From positions 1 through 64,000 of the forward strand of contig JAFUYH010000031.1 in assembly GCA_017470605.1 (NCBI GenBank): DNA of 64,000 nt. Direction: 5' to 3'. This DNA is from Treponema sp. GTDB lineage: Bacteria > Spirochaetota > Spirochaetia > Treponematales > Treponemataceae. The position numbers and the translations under genes were made by a program. Below the pieces are notes generated by a model, which saw only the letters and a list, made by a program, of their open reading frames with translations, had not been told where the DNA came from and did not search any database. Below are positions 42,401 through 52,983 of this stretch, one piece after another (position 1 is the first letter of the stretch; each line of letters opens with the position of its first letter).

Positions 42401-43519
42401 TTATTCCGCATGTATAATTTTATTAATTAGCTCTTCCCAATTTTTACAATAAGGCTCTTCAATTTCAAGTTGAGCAACTTGATTAAAAACTGGAGATTCT
42501 TGATTGGTAATTACAGATTTTATGATTTCTGCTAACTGCATTTCATTCAGCGGGTCAAAAAATGAGACTTGTTTAGCACCACTTGCAGCTTCATAAGCAT
42601 AAGGTAAATCTGCAAGAATCATTTTTTTTTCATATAATTTATATTCAGATATTGGTAATCCCCATGTTTCAAGTAAACTTGGGAATATCAGACATTCAGA
42701 ACTTCTATAATACTCTTCACATTCATCTCTAGTGAGCAAACCTAAGAAATGAAGATGTTTATCACATTTGTATTTTTCAACTATATTATGACTATATTTA
42801 TTCTCGGAGCCATCAATTGTTAAAAATATATTCCAATCATCAATAAGTTCTCTATCTCTATTAAGAATATCAGAAGCTTTACATATTATCTCAAAATTCT
42901 TAAAATCTCGTGGATATGAATTAAAAAAGAATTGATTCTTTTGAAACTTACCATCATATGATGACAAAAGTTTTTTTTCATTCTCAGGTTTAGCTACAAT
43001 TATTTTTTCTTTTGGTTGCTTACACAATTCTGATATTTTGTATCTAAACCAATTCTGTTGAACAATACATGCCGTAGTTTTTTTTACATTTAAACAATAC
43101 AAGTATCTATAAAAAATCACAAAAAGATTGAACTTCCAGTTTAACTTTAATCCTTTTGGTTTCTTAAAAAAAGGGGAGGAATTATGCATATATGTATAAA
43201 GATATTTTACACGAACATTAGGTGTTATATCATGTAATGAAAGCCATACAATAGGTTGATATTTTAACGACAAGAAATAAAAATATATGTATTCATAAAA
43301 TGCTCGAAAAAGCCAGTTTTTCTTAGCTTTTGGATAAGCAATATATGTTATGTTCTTATACTCTGGAAGCAGAGAAATACTGTGAACAAGTATATAAATC
43401 GTATATTTATTGTCTTTGTTAAAAGTCGAAAACTCCTGGACACATTTTTTTAATATAGAAAGCCCACCACCTTCAACAAGATTTACAGCAGAAACAATAA
43501 TGGTTTTTGAGTTTTTCAT
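42401..43519 (-). CDS. Family-4 glycosyltransferase, 372 aa
   Basis: The N-terminus VSAVNLVEGGGLSILKKCVQ (gly-rich loop) and the C-terminal SSECLIFPSLLETWGLPISE motif (E-x7-E nucleotide-binding site) identify a GT-B retaining transferase of the WbnK/MtfA type. Central residues (FLGLLTRDECEEYYRSSE) fit the family. It assembles the repeat unit. Confidence 0.85.
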   Translation of the reverse strand: MKNSKTIIVSAVNLVEGGGLSILKKCVQEFSTFNKDNKYTIYILVHSISLLPEYKNITYIAYPKAKKNWLFRAFYEYIYFYFLSLKYQPIVWLSLHDITPNVRVKYLYTYMHNSSPFFKKPKGLKLNWKFNLFVIFYRYLYCLNVKKTTACIVQQNWFRYKISELCKQPKEKIIVAKPENEKKLLSSYDGKFQKNQFFFNSYPRDFKNFEIICKASDILNRDRELIDDWNIFLTIDGSENKYSHNIVEKYKCDKHLHFLGLLTRDECEEYYRSSECLIFPSLLETWGLPISEYKLYEKKMILADLPYAYEAASGAKQVSFFDPLNEMQLAEIIKSVITNQESPVFNQVAQLEIEEPYCKNWEELINKIIHAE

Positions 43520-43534
43520 AATTCAAATAATACA

Positions 43535-44242
43535 CTAATTCTTTTTAATAAGATTCTTAAAGAACCTTTTGAGAAGACCAAAATAGTAAAATTTTCTAGA
43601 AATTTCTTTTAAAAATCTTAACGATTCTTTATCAAATTTTTCTTTATTCGAACTAATACCATTCGTATCATAAATCGACACAATGATATCTTTTTTTTCA
43701 ACGACTTTCTTAGCACAAAGACATTTATATAACCAGACTCTATCTGCTATAATTCGATAGTCTTCATCGAAAAGATTATCAGATAAAGCTTTTTTTCTTG
43801 CAAAAATAGCCTGATGACAAATCATCCGTTCCATAATGAACATGTTTTTTGTTATTTTCTTTGGATAATAACAAAGTTTCCTATCTTGAGTAATTGCCTT
43901 TCCATAAATTATATCAGCATTACTTTCATTCTTAAAAATATTACTTATAACTTTTTCATCATAAAATACATCACCAGAATTCAAAAAGAAAAGCCATTCT
44001 CCAGATGCAAGTTTAACACCCTTATTCATAGCATTGTAAATACCTGTATCAGACTCTGATACAATTCTAGAAATACTTTCTGAATACTTTTTACATATTT
44101 CAAGCGTTCCATCAGTACTATTTCCATCTATAACAAGATACTCAATATTTTGATAATCCTGAGAAATCACACTTTTTATAGTTTCTTCTATATGTTCAAC
44201 ATCATTATATACAACTGTTATTATTGAAATCTTATCTTGCAT
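43535..44242 (-). CDS. Family-2 glycosyltransferase, 235 aa
   Basis: The classic GT-A start KISIITVVYNDVEHIEETIK, then EYLVIDGNSTDGTLEICKKY, the MNKGVKLASGEWLFFLNSGD acidic motif and the WLYKCLCAKK-type end show a WcaA-like transferase. It overlaps the Wzy gene by 11 bases. Confidence 0.86.
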   Translation of the reverse strand: MQDKISIITVVYNDVEHIEETIKSVISQDYQNIEYLVIDGNSTDGTLEICKKYSESISRIVSESDTGIYNAMNKGVKLASGEWLFFLNSGDVFYDEKVISNIFKNESNADIIYGKAITQDRKLCYYPKKITKNMFIMERMICHQAIFARKKALSDNLFDEDYRIIADRVWLYKCLCAKKVVEKKDIIVSIYDTNGISSNKEKFDKESLRFLKEISRKFYYFGLLKRFFKNLIKKN

Positions 44243-45458
44243 TCTTAATACCCCCCTTATTCAATAAAGAAAAGCATCTTTTATTGTTTGTCAAAAACAT
44301 TTTTATCTCTTGAAAGGATAAATAAAGATAATGAATAAAAAAGAAAGAATATCCTAATTGGCTTTGATATGGACGTTGCAAAAATAATAAAAAAATAATT
44401 AGATATTCAAATTTTAATGATGAACAAAATGCTATAAAACATATAATTATAAAAAGGTAATAAAGAACAGAATTAAATAATCCATTTAATGCCAAGCAAG
44501 ATAAAGGATTTTCTCCTATAACTCCATAACGCCTTAATATTTCTTTAGATCCAAGCAAATAATTACCAAAAAGAACTCCATTATCTTTGATTGATTTTAT
44601 ACAACCATCAATCTGTCCATTTCTTGAATTTCCTTTAAAAGTCCCCTTCGTTGAATCAAATTGCAGACGACTAAATAAAAATCTATTCAAAAAGTCATAA
44701 AAAACTGTAAAAATAAAAAATGTTAGAATCCCTAAAATTACAAGAGCTATTTTTCGTTGATTTTTATTGAGTTGCTTATAAAGCGGTATACAAAAAACAA
44801 TAAAACATAAAAAATGTGTAAGTGATACAGTAATAAACCCCATAAGTAACATTACTAATGTCATTAAAGGATTTTGTTTATAATGAATACGTAAGGCACA
44901 TATTGCACAAATAAAGAAACTAAAAGCTCCTGGCTCATCATATATTCCTGATGGTCTGATAAATTTTCCCAATACTGCATTTGAAAATGTTGATAAATAT
45001 AAATAGTTTTCTCTTGTATCTGGATTCCTAATAATCAATAAAGGCTTTTGTCCAATTAATGCATAAATAAAACCAATTATAGCCCCTATTTCTAAAATTA
45101 ATAAAAGTTTTGAACCAACATCTACAAATTTCTTTATATCCCTCTCATTTAATAAACAATAAAAAAATATATAACCTATTAACGCTGATAATATAAAAAT
45201 ATAATTTATACTCAAATAATGAAAGGATGTGACAGTCCCTAACCCCATTGTTGAAAAAATAACAAATAACAGATATTTTACCTTATGTGTATGCTTTCTA
45301 ATAAGTAATACATAAGCACAATAAAAACATATTAATAGAACACTTCCCCATCGAACTTTTAATCCTAAATGAAAAAGAATTGGAGATGGTAAAATTAATA
45401 TAAAAAAAACAACAAAAAGTGGTGGTATATTATCTTTATTACTGATTTGATTTTTCAT
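44232..45458 (-). CDS. Wzy-like polysaccharide polymerase, 408 aa
   Basis: The protein has about 10-12 hydrophobic segments and little else (for example PPLFVVFFILILPSPILFHL, then LITVSLTHFLCFIVFC). One large periplasmic loop near residues 260-320 follows the middle TM cluster, as in Wzy O-antigen polymerases. No motif is diagnostic, but a single polytopic gene of this size beside Wzx and between glycosyltransferase genes fits only this role. Confidence 0.75.
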   Translation of the reverse strand: MKNQISNKDNIPPLFVVFFILILPSPILFHLGLKVRWGSVLLICFYCAYVLLIRKHTHKVKYLLFVIFSTMGLGTVTSFHYLSINYIFILSALIGYIFFYCLLNERDIKKFVDVGSKLLLILEIGAIIGFIYALIGQKPLLIIRNPDTRENYLYLSTFSNAVLGKFIRPSGIYDEPGAFSFFICAICALRIHYKQNPLMTLVMLLMGFITVSLTHFLCFIVFCIPLYKQLNKNQRKIALVILGILTFFIFTVFYDFLNRFLFSRLQFDSTKGTFKGNSRNGQIDGCIKSIKDNGVLFGNYLLGSKEILRRYGVIGENPLSCLALNGLFNSVLYYLFIIICFIAFCSSLKFEYLIIFLLFLQRPYQSQLGYSFFFIHYLYLSFQEIKMFLTNNKRCFSLLNKGGIKNAR

Positions 45459-45490
45459 AATGTAACTAAAGGTTAAATAATTATTCTTTA

Positions 45491-47011
45491 TTAGGATCTA
45501 TGAATAAGTCTATTACAACTATTTAATATTTTACTTTTCTCGGATTTATCAAACAAAAAAATAAACCCTAATAAAGGTACAACAATAACATCAGAAAAAC
45601 CAATAATCAAAAATTTTTGAAATTCTCTTATTGGAATTTTTGATGCAAAATAAAATCCAACAACAAAAATCACTAAAGTAATTAATACTGGAATTAGAAT
45701 CTTTTTAAAAAAATACCAAAAAGAGTAAGAAAAACTCTTACGAGCAAAGTATAAATTTACACAAGCTTGCAATAAGCCAATAGCCATATTCACATAAACA
45801 GCATAATAAAAGTTGAAACCTATTTTAAATAAAATAAATATGACTAGAATGGAAACTATATATGAACCAGAAAGCCAAATCTGTTGTTTTACAATTTTAC
45901 CTGATGCATGTATTCCTTGTGCATGAAAATAGGTAAAAGAACTGATATTTATACTTATTAAAGTAAGTATTACAAGTTGTACAGAATGTTCTGGAGGATT
46001 TTTTAACCATAGTGTAAGAATCCATTCTGTAGAACAAACAAGAGGAACTGTTACCATCAAAAGCAGCAAAAAAGTTATCTTTGTACCAAAATTTATCAAT
46101 TTATGCATGCTATCTAAATCACCGGCACCATAAGCTGCCATAATTTGCGGAACCATAGATGATTTAAAATTTGTAACAAAAGTATTTACTGCATTCTGAA
46201 CCTGAACCGCAACTCCATAAGCTGCATTAACAACAAGCCCAAAAAATAAGTTTATGAGCATTACAACGCCTTGTGTATTCAGAAGTTGTGCCAAAACTGT
46301 AACTAATAAAAGTGATACAAATTTCAGCATTTCTTTTATTAAATCTTTATCCCTAAGTGGCGGAGTATGAGTTTCCTCAAACCATCTACCCATTAAAACA
46401 AATATAAGAATTCCACCTGCAGAAACAAAGAAATTTAATAAAGATAAAACTATGAGTTTATCAAACGAAATTACAATTAAAAGATATAGATTACCAAGCC
46501 TTAAAACAGCTTGCCCTATTTCTACTAGAGCAGTTTTTGAAAACAATTCTCTTGCTCTAAGTAACGCAGAGAATGGAACCGTTATAATTCCTAAAACTAG
46601 AGTTAAAATACTGATTTGAAACACAATCTGAGCTGCTACCATTCTTTCTGCAGGAATATTCATTTTATGCAAAAAGAAAAGTGCAAATATTTCTGAAATT
46701 ACAAAAGTTATTACAGCAACAATTAAATGTAAATAAAGTCCAGTTCCAAATACTTTTTTTAATCTGTCTTGATTTTCCTGCCCTATTTCATAACTATAAA
46801 ATCTTTGCACAGCTGTTCCCATTGAGCCATTTAAAAATGAAAACATTGAAACAATACTACCGACAAGATTATTCAAACCATAATCTTCAACACCTAATTG
46901 CTCTAATGTTACACGTACAGTAAAAAACGAAATGAGCATCGTTATTATCTGGCGTATATATAGAGTGATAGTATTCTTTGCTATTTTTTTACTGTTTATC
47001 TGGAAAGCCAT
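45491..47011 (-). CDS. Wzx-type polysaccharide flippase, 506 aa
   Basis: Twelve to fourteen hydrophobic segments, with the MATE/PST start IAKNTITLYIRQIITMLISF, then EQLGVEDYGLNNLVGSIVSM. These are typical of Wzx translocases that flip lipid-linked repeat units. Transcribed just before the Wzy gene (32 bases between) and after the family-4 transferase. Confidence 0.88.
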   Translation of the reverse strand: MAFQINSKKIAKNTITLYIRQIITMLISFFTVRVTLEQLGVEDYGLNNLVGSIVSMFSFLNGSMGTAVQRFYSYEIGQENQDRLKKVFGTGLYLHLIVAVITFVISEIFALFFLHKMNIPAERMVAAQIVFQISILTLVLGIITVPFSALLRARELFSKTALVEIGQAVLRLGNLYLLIVISFDKLIVLSLLNFFVSAGGILIFVLMGRWFEETHTPPLRDKDLIKEMLKFVSLLLVTVLAQLLNTQGVVMLINLFFGLVVNAAYGVAVQVQNAVNTFVTNFKSSMVPQIMAAYGAGDLDSMHKLINFGTKITFLLLLMVTVPLVCSTEWILTLWLKNPPEHSVQLVILTLISINISSFTYFHAQGIHASGKIVKQQIWLSGSYIVSILVIFILFKIGFNFYYAVYVNMAIGLLQACVNLYFARKSFSYSFWYFFKKILIPVLITLVIFVVGFYFASKIPIREFQKFLIIGFSDVIVVPLLGFIFLFDKSEKSKILNSCNRLIHRS

Positions 47012-47016
47012 AATAA

Positions 47017-48342
47017 TTATGAAAGGAATTCATCAGGAATTTGAATTCCATTTTTAAAATGATTGTATGCTGCCAATAAGCAATTTTTCTGTGTTTGAAC
47101 AGCTGCATAATTGCTATATCGTTCTTGCATTGTAAGTGTACCATTTTGCATTAATCGATTAGCAATATCAGGATTATCTATTAGTTTTTGCATGTTATCT
47201 GCAAGTGCTTGATGATTACCAATTTCTGATAGAAGAACGGTCTCTCTTTTTTCATTGAGTTTTGGAGTTCCATTTTCTGTTATTGTTGTTACTACAGGAA
47301 GTCCGCAAGCCATCGCTTCTCTTATAGTTCCACTAATAATATCTATTTTCAATGGAATAAGTGCATATTTAGCAGTTTGAATTGTATTAAGAACATCTTG
47401 ATGAGAAGGCAATCTTCCTGTAAAAAAAATATTATCAGATAAGTCTAATTCTTTTATTCTTTTATCTATTATATTCTTATAATCTTCACTGTAATCACCA
47501 ACAACTAGAAGTGTTATATTTGGATTTGTTTTATGAAATATTCCAAGACCTTCTATTGCTAAATCGACAGCTTTACTTATATTTGCAGCAAAATAAACAA
47601 AATCATATTTTTTTTCAATAGTATTATCAGGTTTTATATCTTCACCAACAGCCAGCCGCATTGCCAAAGTTATTGAATTTGGTATAAGAGATTTTTTGAT
47701 TAAGTTAATATATTTTTCAACATTAGTTCCTATATAATTTGCTCGTTGTAATACTTTTAGTTCATTCTGTGCTCTATACAAATATCTATTGTGGTCAATT
47801 GGATAATTTTTCTCAAATGACGGATCACTCATTAATGTTTGAAGATGTACCACTAGAGGAATTGATTGAGGAATATCAAGAGCTGAAAGAGAATAATGAG
47901 GATTCTCTGCCCCAGACATATAAACAATATCCGGTTTGATTTTATTTATAAACATTTTTATATACTTTCTGTTTATTTTATAATTTGAAAAACTTGAAGA
48001 AGGAATTAATTTATGTAATAAACGTTGTAAAATTAAACCATCTTCATTTAATACAAAATGATAAAAAACATTGTTTAACTCAAACTCTTGAAAATGCCTT
48101 TTTATCCAACCATGAGGGGAAATGACATGAAGTTCTACTTCATCAGACATTTTTTCAAATTCAGTTATTGCATTAGAAATCCAAACACCATGTTCTGCAG
48201 CCAATTCGGTAGGTTCAAATGGTAATTTCTTAATTTTTCGGGCAAATTTTTCAAATATATTTATTTGGAATTCTATATAACTTTGAACCTTAGGATTTGA
48301 AAAATCACATATTAAAGCAACTTTTAACTTGTTATTATCCAT
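47017..48342 (-). CDS. Family-4 glycosyltransferase, 441 aa
   Basis: The C-terminal domain has DFVYFAANISKAVDLAIEGL, then FFTGRLPSHQDVLNTIQTAK and the E-x7-E-like SGTIREAMACGLPVVTTITE. The N-terminal domain contains PDIVYMSGAENPHYSL. This is a GT-B enzyme; the E in REAMACGLPVV is the catalytic region. It lies 5 bases from the Wzx gene. Confidence 0.85.
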   Translation of the reverse strand: MDNNKLKVALICDFSNPKVQSYIEFQINIFEKFARKIKKLPFEPTELAAEHGVWISNAITEFEKMSDEVELHVISPHGWIKRHFQEFELNNVFYHFVLNEDGLILQRLLHKLIPSSSFSNYKINRKYIKMFINKIKPDIVYMSGAENPHYSLSALDIPQSIPLVVHLQTLMSDPSFEKNYPIDHNRYLYRAQNELKVLQRANYIGTNVEKYINLIKKSLIPNSITLAMRLAVGEDIKPDNTIEKKYDFVYFAANISKAVDLAIEGLGIFHKTNPNITLLVVGDYSEDYKNIIDKRIKELDLSDNIFFTGRLPSHQDVLNTIQTAKYALIPLKIDIISGTIREAMACGLPVVTTITENGTPKLNEKRETVLLSEIGNHQALADNMQKLIDNPDIANRLMQNGTLTMQERYSNYAAVQTQKNCLLAAYNHFKNGIQIPDEFLS

Positions 48343-48348
48343 AGAGAA

Positions 48349-49407
48349 TTAAAAAACCTTTATCATTTTTAAATATTCAGGCCATTCTCCCATATCTCTC
48401 CAAGAATTCTCACTAACAGGAAAACAACCAACACGACCACCACGAGATTTTACAACTTCCATTAAATCTGTAATATGAAAAAACTGATTTTCAGGAATAT
48501 CATTTATTAATTCTGGATTTAAGATATAAACACCAGTATTAATTTTATAAGTTATATCTGGCTTTTCTTTGAGGCCTGTCATAAGCCCATCTTCACCAGT
48601 TTCAATTACTCCATATGGTATATGAAAACTCTTTACCGCTGTTACCATAGTAATGTCATTTTTATTCTCGTTATGATACTCATATACATCACGAAAATCT
48701 TGATCTATTAAAATATCACAATTTGTTACAAAAAAAGGAGTATTAATTTTGTCTTTCAAAAGAGATACAGAACCTATTGTTCCGAGTGGCTTGGATTCTT
48801 CAAAAAACTGAATATCATATTTATGTTCTGTATGATCAAGATAAAAACGCATCATATCACTTTTATAATTTACAGACATATAAAATTTCTTACATCCAAT
48901 TTCTTCAAATTGATTCATTATCTCTTCGAGAATTGTTTTATCACCGACTGGTACTAGAGGTTTTGGAATTATATTCGTTATAGGTTTTAAACGAGTTCCT
49001 TTTCCACCCGCCATTATGACAACCGGAAGATTGATTTTTTCTCTAATATCCTGATTTAGATTAGTAGAAAAAACATCTTTCCAAAAAATAACATTAATTA
49101 ATTCTTTTTGAGAATTCAAAACTGGCATGCATTCTGCACGTAGACGATACATTTTCTGTTTAACAGAATCTATACTTTCCCTTTCGTTAGCATATACTTT
49201 ATTCACGTCCAAAATAGATAATACAGGAGAATTTAAATCAACAGCTTTAATTATTGCTCTTTGAATATCACCAATTGTAAGAATGCCAGCAAAGTTATCA
49301 TTATTAAATACAAATAGTAATTTACATTTTTCAACATCCATTTTTTTTAAAGCTTCAATGATTGTAGAATTGGATGTAATTGAACGTGTTTTAATTTTCT
49401 CTTTCAT
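48349..49407 (-). CDS. Nucleotidyltransferase with N-terminal CBS pair, 352 aa
   Basis: Residues about 1-110 form a CBS pair (FAGILTIGDIQRAIIKAVDL, then AECMPVLNSQKELINVIFWK). The rest is an NTP_transferase domain (MAGGKGTRLKPITNIIPKPL, then PLGTIGSVSLL). The CBS-transferase fusion is the PtmE type, which in the legionaminic acid pathway activates an aminosugar phosphate with GTP. None of the downstream Leg synthase genes are visible, so the activated sugar here may be used directly. The neighbouring dehydratase and aminotransferase could act on the product. Confidence 0.8.
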   Translation of the reverse strand: MKEKIKTRSITSNSTIIEALKKMDVEKCKLLFVFNNDNFAGILTIGDIQRAIIKAVDLNSPVLSILDVNKVYANERESIDSVKQKMYRLRAECMPVLNSQKELINVIFWKDVFSTNLNQDIREKINLPVVIMAGGKGTRLKPITNIIPKPLVPVGDKTILEEIMNQFEEIGCKKFYMSVNYKSDMMRFYLDHTEHKYDIQFFEESKPLGTIGSVSLLKDKINTPFFVTNCDILIDQDFRDVYEYHNENKNDITMVTAVKSFHIPYGVIETGEDGLMTGLKEKPDITYKINTGVYILNPELINDIPENQFFHITDLMEVVKSRGGRVGCFPVSENSWRDMGEWPEYLKMIKVF

Positions 49408-49413
49408 AATAAT

Positions 49414-50493
49414 TTATTTAAGTATGATTTTATTATAGTCTACGTCAAACATAGCCCTACTTTGTATTTCTATATCAGTTCCTAAATTTTTATTAGAAAC
49501 CTTCTTAAACATATAATTTGCTAAGTTTACATCAACATAAGACATTCCGACTGTATTAAAATATATAAATTCATGTTCAGATTCTCGACCATTTTTTTTC
49601 TTAGAAACTAAATCTGTAAGATTACAATATATATCTTCATCTTTTAAAAGATTCTCTTTATACATTCTACTTATTGTCTGTGTTCTATGTTTTACAACAT
49701 TCCAATCATCACAAACAATTTTGCTAGCTTTCTTCACAACCGAATAATCATCCTCAAGTCCACCTACATGACAATACAAAGCCCCTTTTGTAATCCAATC
49801 ACCCTGTAGTATTCTTTCTTGACCAGAGATTGCTGTAACAATAATATCAGAATCTCTTGCACTTTTTTCAAAATCATTATTACAAGCAAGAAATTCTATT
49901 TGTGGATATAGTTTTGAAAGTTTTTCTATAAATAATATTTCTGATTTATTTGTTCTTGAAGCAACCTTGCAAAGTTTCAATTTAGGAAACAAATAAGCCA
50001 TCATCATTAAATGACATTTAGCTTGTTCCCCGGCTCCGATAAAACCTATAACTTCAGTATCTTTTTTTGCAAGATATTTTGCAGCCACTGCAGATGTTGC
50101 AGCTGTTCGCAAATTAGAACAAAGAGTACCTTCCATGAAGGCTTTAGGGAAACCATGTTGTAATTCAGATAATAAAATTACTGCAGATAGATTTTGCAAT
50201 CCATATAAATTTGGATTTCCAGGAAAGACAGAAACCCATTTCATTCCATATACTAATTCTGATTTTATCGCAGCTGGTAAACAATTAATTCTATTTTGAG
50301 ATGCTTCATCAAAAATTACCGATACTTTATCAGGGAAAATCACATCATCATTTGCCTTCTTTACAAATGCATCTTCCACAACAGAAAATGCTTCTGGAAT
50401 ATTAAAACATTCTGCATCAATTAAATCATTTTGTGTAATAACTTTTATACTTAATTTTCCTGAATTTTGTTTTAAAGTATTATTGTTAATCAT
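49414..50493 (-). CDS. Ornithine cyclodeaminase / mu-crystallin family protein (SbnB-like), 359 aa
   Basis: The NAD site VIGFIGAGEQAKCHLMMMAY and the preceding TLCSNLRTAATSAVAAKYLA, plus GMKWVSVFPGNPNLYGLQNL, are family signatures. Family members act as amino-acid dehydrogenases or cyclodeaminases (ornithine to proline, SbnB in staphyloferrin, alanine dehydrogenase). Here it sits 1 base from an ATP-grasp ligase gene and with aminosugar genes, so it may supply an amino or imino acid to be coupled to the sugar. Confidence 0.82.
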   Translation of the reverse strand: MINNNTLKQNSGKLSIKVITQNDLIDAECFNIPEAFSVVEDAFVKKANDDVIFPDKVSVIFDEASQNRINCLPAAIKSELVYGMKWVSVFPGNPNLYGLQNLSAVILLSELQHGFPKAFMEGTLCSNLRTAATSAVAAKYLAKKDTEVIGFIGAGEQAKCHLMMMAYLFPKLKLCKVASRTNKSEILFIEKLSKLYPQIEFLACNNDFEKSARDSDIIVTAISGQERILQGDWITKGALYCHVGGLEDDYSVVKKASKIVCDDWNVVKHRTQTISRMYKENLLKDEDIYCNLTDLVSKKKNGRESEHEFIYFNTVGMSYVDVNLANYMFKKVSNKNLGTDIEIQSRAMFDVDYNKIILK

Positions 50494-50494
50494 A

Positions 50495-51781
50495 TCATTC
50501 CCCTAGAAACCTTATCTCTGTATCTTTCAGTTTTCTGTCTATTAAATTTTCATTCTTTTCATCTGTGACAATAAATGTTTCATGAATATATGAAACCATT
50601 TTCTTACAATCTTTTAAATCATCAAATATAAAATGAACTAACGCAATTACCTGCGAAAAGGAACCGGTTTGAGCAACACAATCTCCTTCGTTCTTGTTAA
50701 GACTTACAAGAATTATGTTTTGGTTGTTACACAACTGTTCAACCCCCTTGATTTTATATATTTTACCAGCCTTCATATGTACTGGATATGCACAATAATA
50801 TTTTTTTCGTTTGATTGTGTTTGAAATTAACGATTTATGACCAATGATACAACTCTTTCCAGTTAATGCGAAATAAATATCTGATGCAACTTGATTAATT
50901 CCATAGAAATAATCTACAGGATAGATAGATACAGACCCCCCATAACGAAAACCAACTTCATTAAAAAAGTATTGCCCATTATCATAAAACACTTCTATCC
51001 ATACAGACCCCTCTTTTATTCCAATAGATTGAAATAAATTTTGCAATTTTTTTTCGAATAGTCTTCTAAATTCTGGAATCAGTTTGCTTTGAAAAAGAAA
51101 AATTCCTCCTACATAACTTCTTTCTTTTTCATACATAACAGGAATTTTATCTTCTAATCCACTAAAAATCATTTTTCCATTAGAAAATGTCGCAAAAAAA
51201 ACACATGCATCATTTTTTACAAATTTTTCACAAATAACAGAGCCACTAGGCGATGCCGCCTTTGCTCTGTTGTATCCTTCCTCTAATTCTTCAATATTGT
51301 TACATACAGAAAAACCTTTACTACCACACCCATCAGTTGGTTTTATAATAACAGGGAAAGTATCTATAGGAATAGAATTATTAATATTATTTGTATCAAT
51401 AGAAAACTTTGGCACGACTGGTAAATCATATTGTAAACATAATTCTTTAAACTTTCTTTTATCTTGTAAAAAATTCCATTGTGCTTTTGTAGCATAACAT
51501 GGTAAGCCTAGTTCATTTATATATTCACAAGCAGAAGAAATAATTAACTCACTTCCACCCATATAAACGCCATCTATTTTATGTTCTCTAATAAAAGGCT
51601 TCATGAGTTCAGCTTTTGTTGTATCAATACGATAATACTCTTGTGCTATTTCATCTGTTCCTGCAGGATAAAGCCCAGCTGAAATTAAATATACTCCATG
51701 TTCATCTGCAAAACTTTTTATTGCATCCTTCCATATACTACCACCTAAAACAAGTAAACGCTTTCCTTTCAAACTTTCCAT
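50495..51781 (-). CDS. ATP-grasp ligase, 428 aa
   Basis: The N-terminal RLLVLGGSIWKDAIKSFADE resembles the pre-ATP-grasp fold of carboxylate-amine ligases. The core has FPVIIKPTDGCGSKGFSVCN, then SVICEKFVKNDACVFFATFS and VWIEVFYDNGQYFFNEVGFR, ATP and metal contacts. It makes an amide or similar bond from a carboxylate. It is 1 base upstream of the cyclodeaminase-like gene. The substrate is unknown. Confidence 0.85.
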   Translation of the reverse strand: MESLKGKRLLVLGGSIWKDAIKSFADEHGVYLISAGLYPAGTDEIAQEYYRIDTTKAELMKPFIREHKIDGVYMGGSELIISSACEYINELGLPCYATKAQWNFLQDKRKFKELCLQYDLPVVPKFSIDTNNINNSIPIDTFPVIIKPTDGCGSKGFSVCNNIEELEEGYNRAKAASPSGSVICEKFVKNDACVFFATFSNGKMIFSGLEDKIPVMYEKERSYVGGIFLFQSKLIPEFRRLFEKKLQNLFQSIGIKEGSVWIEVFYDNGQYFFNEVGFRYGGSVSIYPVDYFYGINQVASDIYFALTGKSCIIGHKSLISNTIKRKKYYCAYPVHMKAGKIYKIKGVEQLCNNQNIILVSLNKNEGDCVAQTGSFSQVIALVHFIFDDLKDCKKMVSYIHETFIVTDEKNENLIDRKLKDTEIRFLGE

Positions 51782-51792
51782 ACAATTATTTC

Positions 51793-52983
51793 CTATAAGC
51801 CCATTTTTATTAAATCTGAAATCGAATCTTCATATGTTATGTACAACTTATCAATAGATGTTCTAGAATTAGATTGGATTATGAAATATCCATATCGATT
51901 TAAACTACTTGTAATTTTATTTACTTTATCACCAACTTTTAATTTAAAATCATAATCAACTACATTTTGCCAATTTTTAATATCTTCAATCTTTCTATCA
52001 ATTGTTTTTATTTTTCCTTCAGGTAAACAAAAGAAGCATACTGCAGAAGCTTTATTAATTCGACCAGTATGAATATCAACAGGTTTACCTAATGCAATAT
52101 TTAACAACTGATCTTCCATATTTATTCCAGTTGAAAGAGGAACCAGTGTGGAAGTAATATAATCACCACCTAAACGAGGGCTTGTCTCAATTACAAAAAT
52201 ACCTCTATCATTTATTTTTAATTCGGTATGTGAAGGACAATTTTCAAAATGCAAAGCACTTGCGATTTTTTTTATTATTTCACAAACTTCATCTTTTTGT
52301 TTTTCAGAAAGATTTGCCGGTTGCTTATGTCCAAGTTCTACATTATATGGAAATTCTGTAGTTTTCTTTTCTGTAAATTGTATTACTTCAGATTTTCCAT
52401 CATAGTGCAAACTTTCTATACTGTATTCTTGACCTTCTATAAACTCTTCAACAAGAACAGAATCAAGATGAGAAAACTGTAAAGCTTCATCCATACATGA
52501 TTGAAGTTCTTCTTTTGTTTTACATAGTTTTACACCACGACTTCCAGAATTATCTCTAGGTTTAACAATTACAGGAAATATCAAATCTTCTGCTTCATCT
52601 ACAGATTTTATCAATTTACCATTTGCACAAGGAACTCCACCTTTTATAAAGTGTTGTTTCATCTGAAATTTATCCGTTGACCATTGTGCGGTCTCAACAG
52701 AATAAAATGGTAATTTCAGTTCTTTTGCAATTTTAGCCATCATTACCAATGGCTTATCTGTAGCAGCTGTTACGATTGCCGAAATTTGATGTTTTTTTGC
52801 AGCCGCCAATGTTCCTTCAAAATCTTGACCACCAACAATCTCGAATGCATCAACTTCATCTTTACAAAAAGCATCTGGACAAGGATCAATTCCTACAACA
52901 AACAAACCTTGTTTATGAGCTCTATTTATAATTGATTTTTGAAGTTCTCCTACTCCAAAAACCATAATTGATTTTTTATCCAT
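51793..52983 (-). CDS. ATP-grasp ligase, 396 aa
   Basis: A second enzyme of the same class: IMVFGVGELQKSIINRAHKQ, FPVIVKPRDNSGSRGVKLCK, VLVEEFIEGQEYSIESLHYD, and FVIETSPRLGGDYITSTLVP. It is distinct from its neighbour. It overlaps the aminotransferase gene by 8 bases, so the amine made by that enzyme is a likely acceptor. Two non-identical ATP-grasp proteins could attach two groups or act in sequence. Confidence 0.86.
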   Translation of the reverse strand: MDKKSIMVFGVGELQKSIINRAHKQGLFVVGIDPCPDAFCKDEVDAFEIVGGQDFEGTLAAAKKHQISAIVTAATDKPLVMMAKIAKELKLPFYSVETAQWSTDKFQMKQHFIKGGVPCANGKLIKSVDEAEDLIFPVIVKPRDNSGSRGVKLCKTKEELQSCMDEALQFSHLDSVLVEEFIEGQEYSIESLHYDGKSEVIQFTEKKTTEFPYNVELGHKQPANLSEKQKDEVCEIIKKIASALHFENCPSHTELKINDRGIFVIETSPRLGGDYITSTLVPLSTGINMEDQLLNIALGKPVDIHTGRINKASAVCFFCLPEGKIKTIDRKIEDIKNWQNVVDYDFKLKVGDKVNKITSSLNRYGYFIIQSNSRTSIDKLYITYEDSISDLIKMGL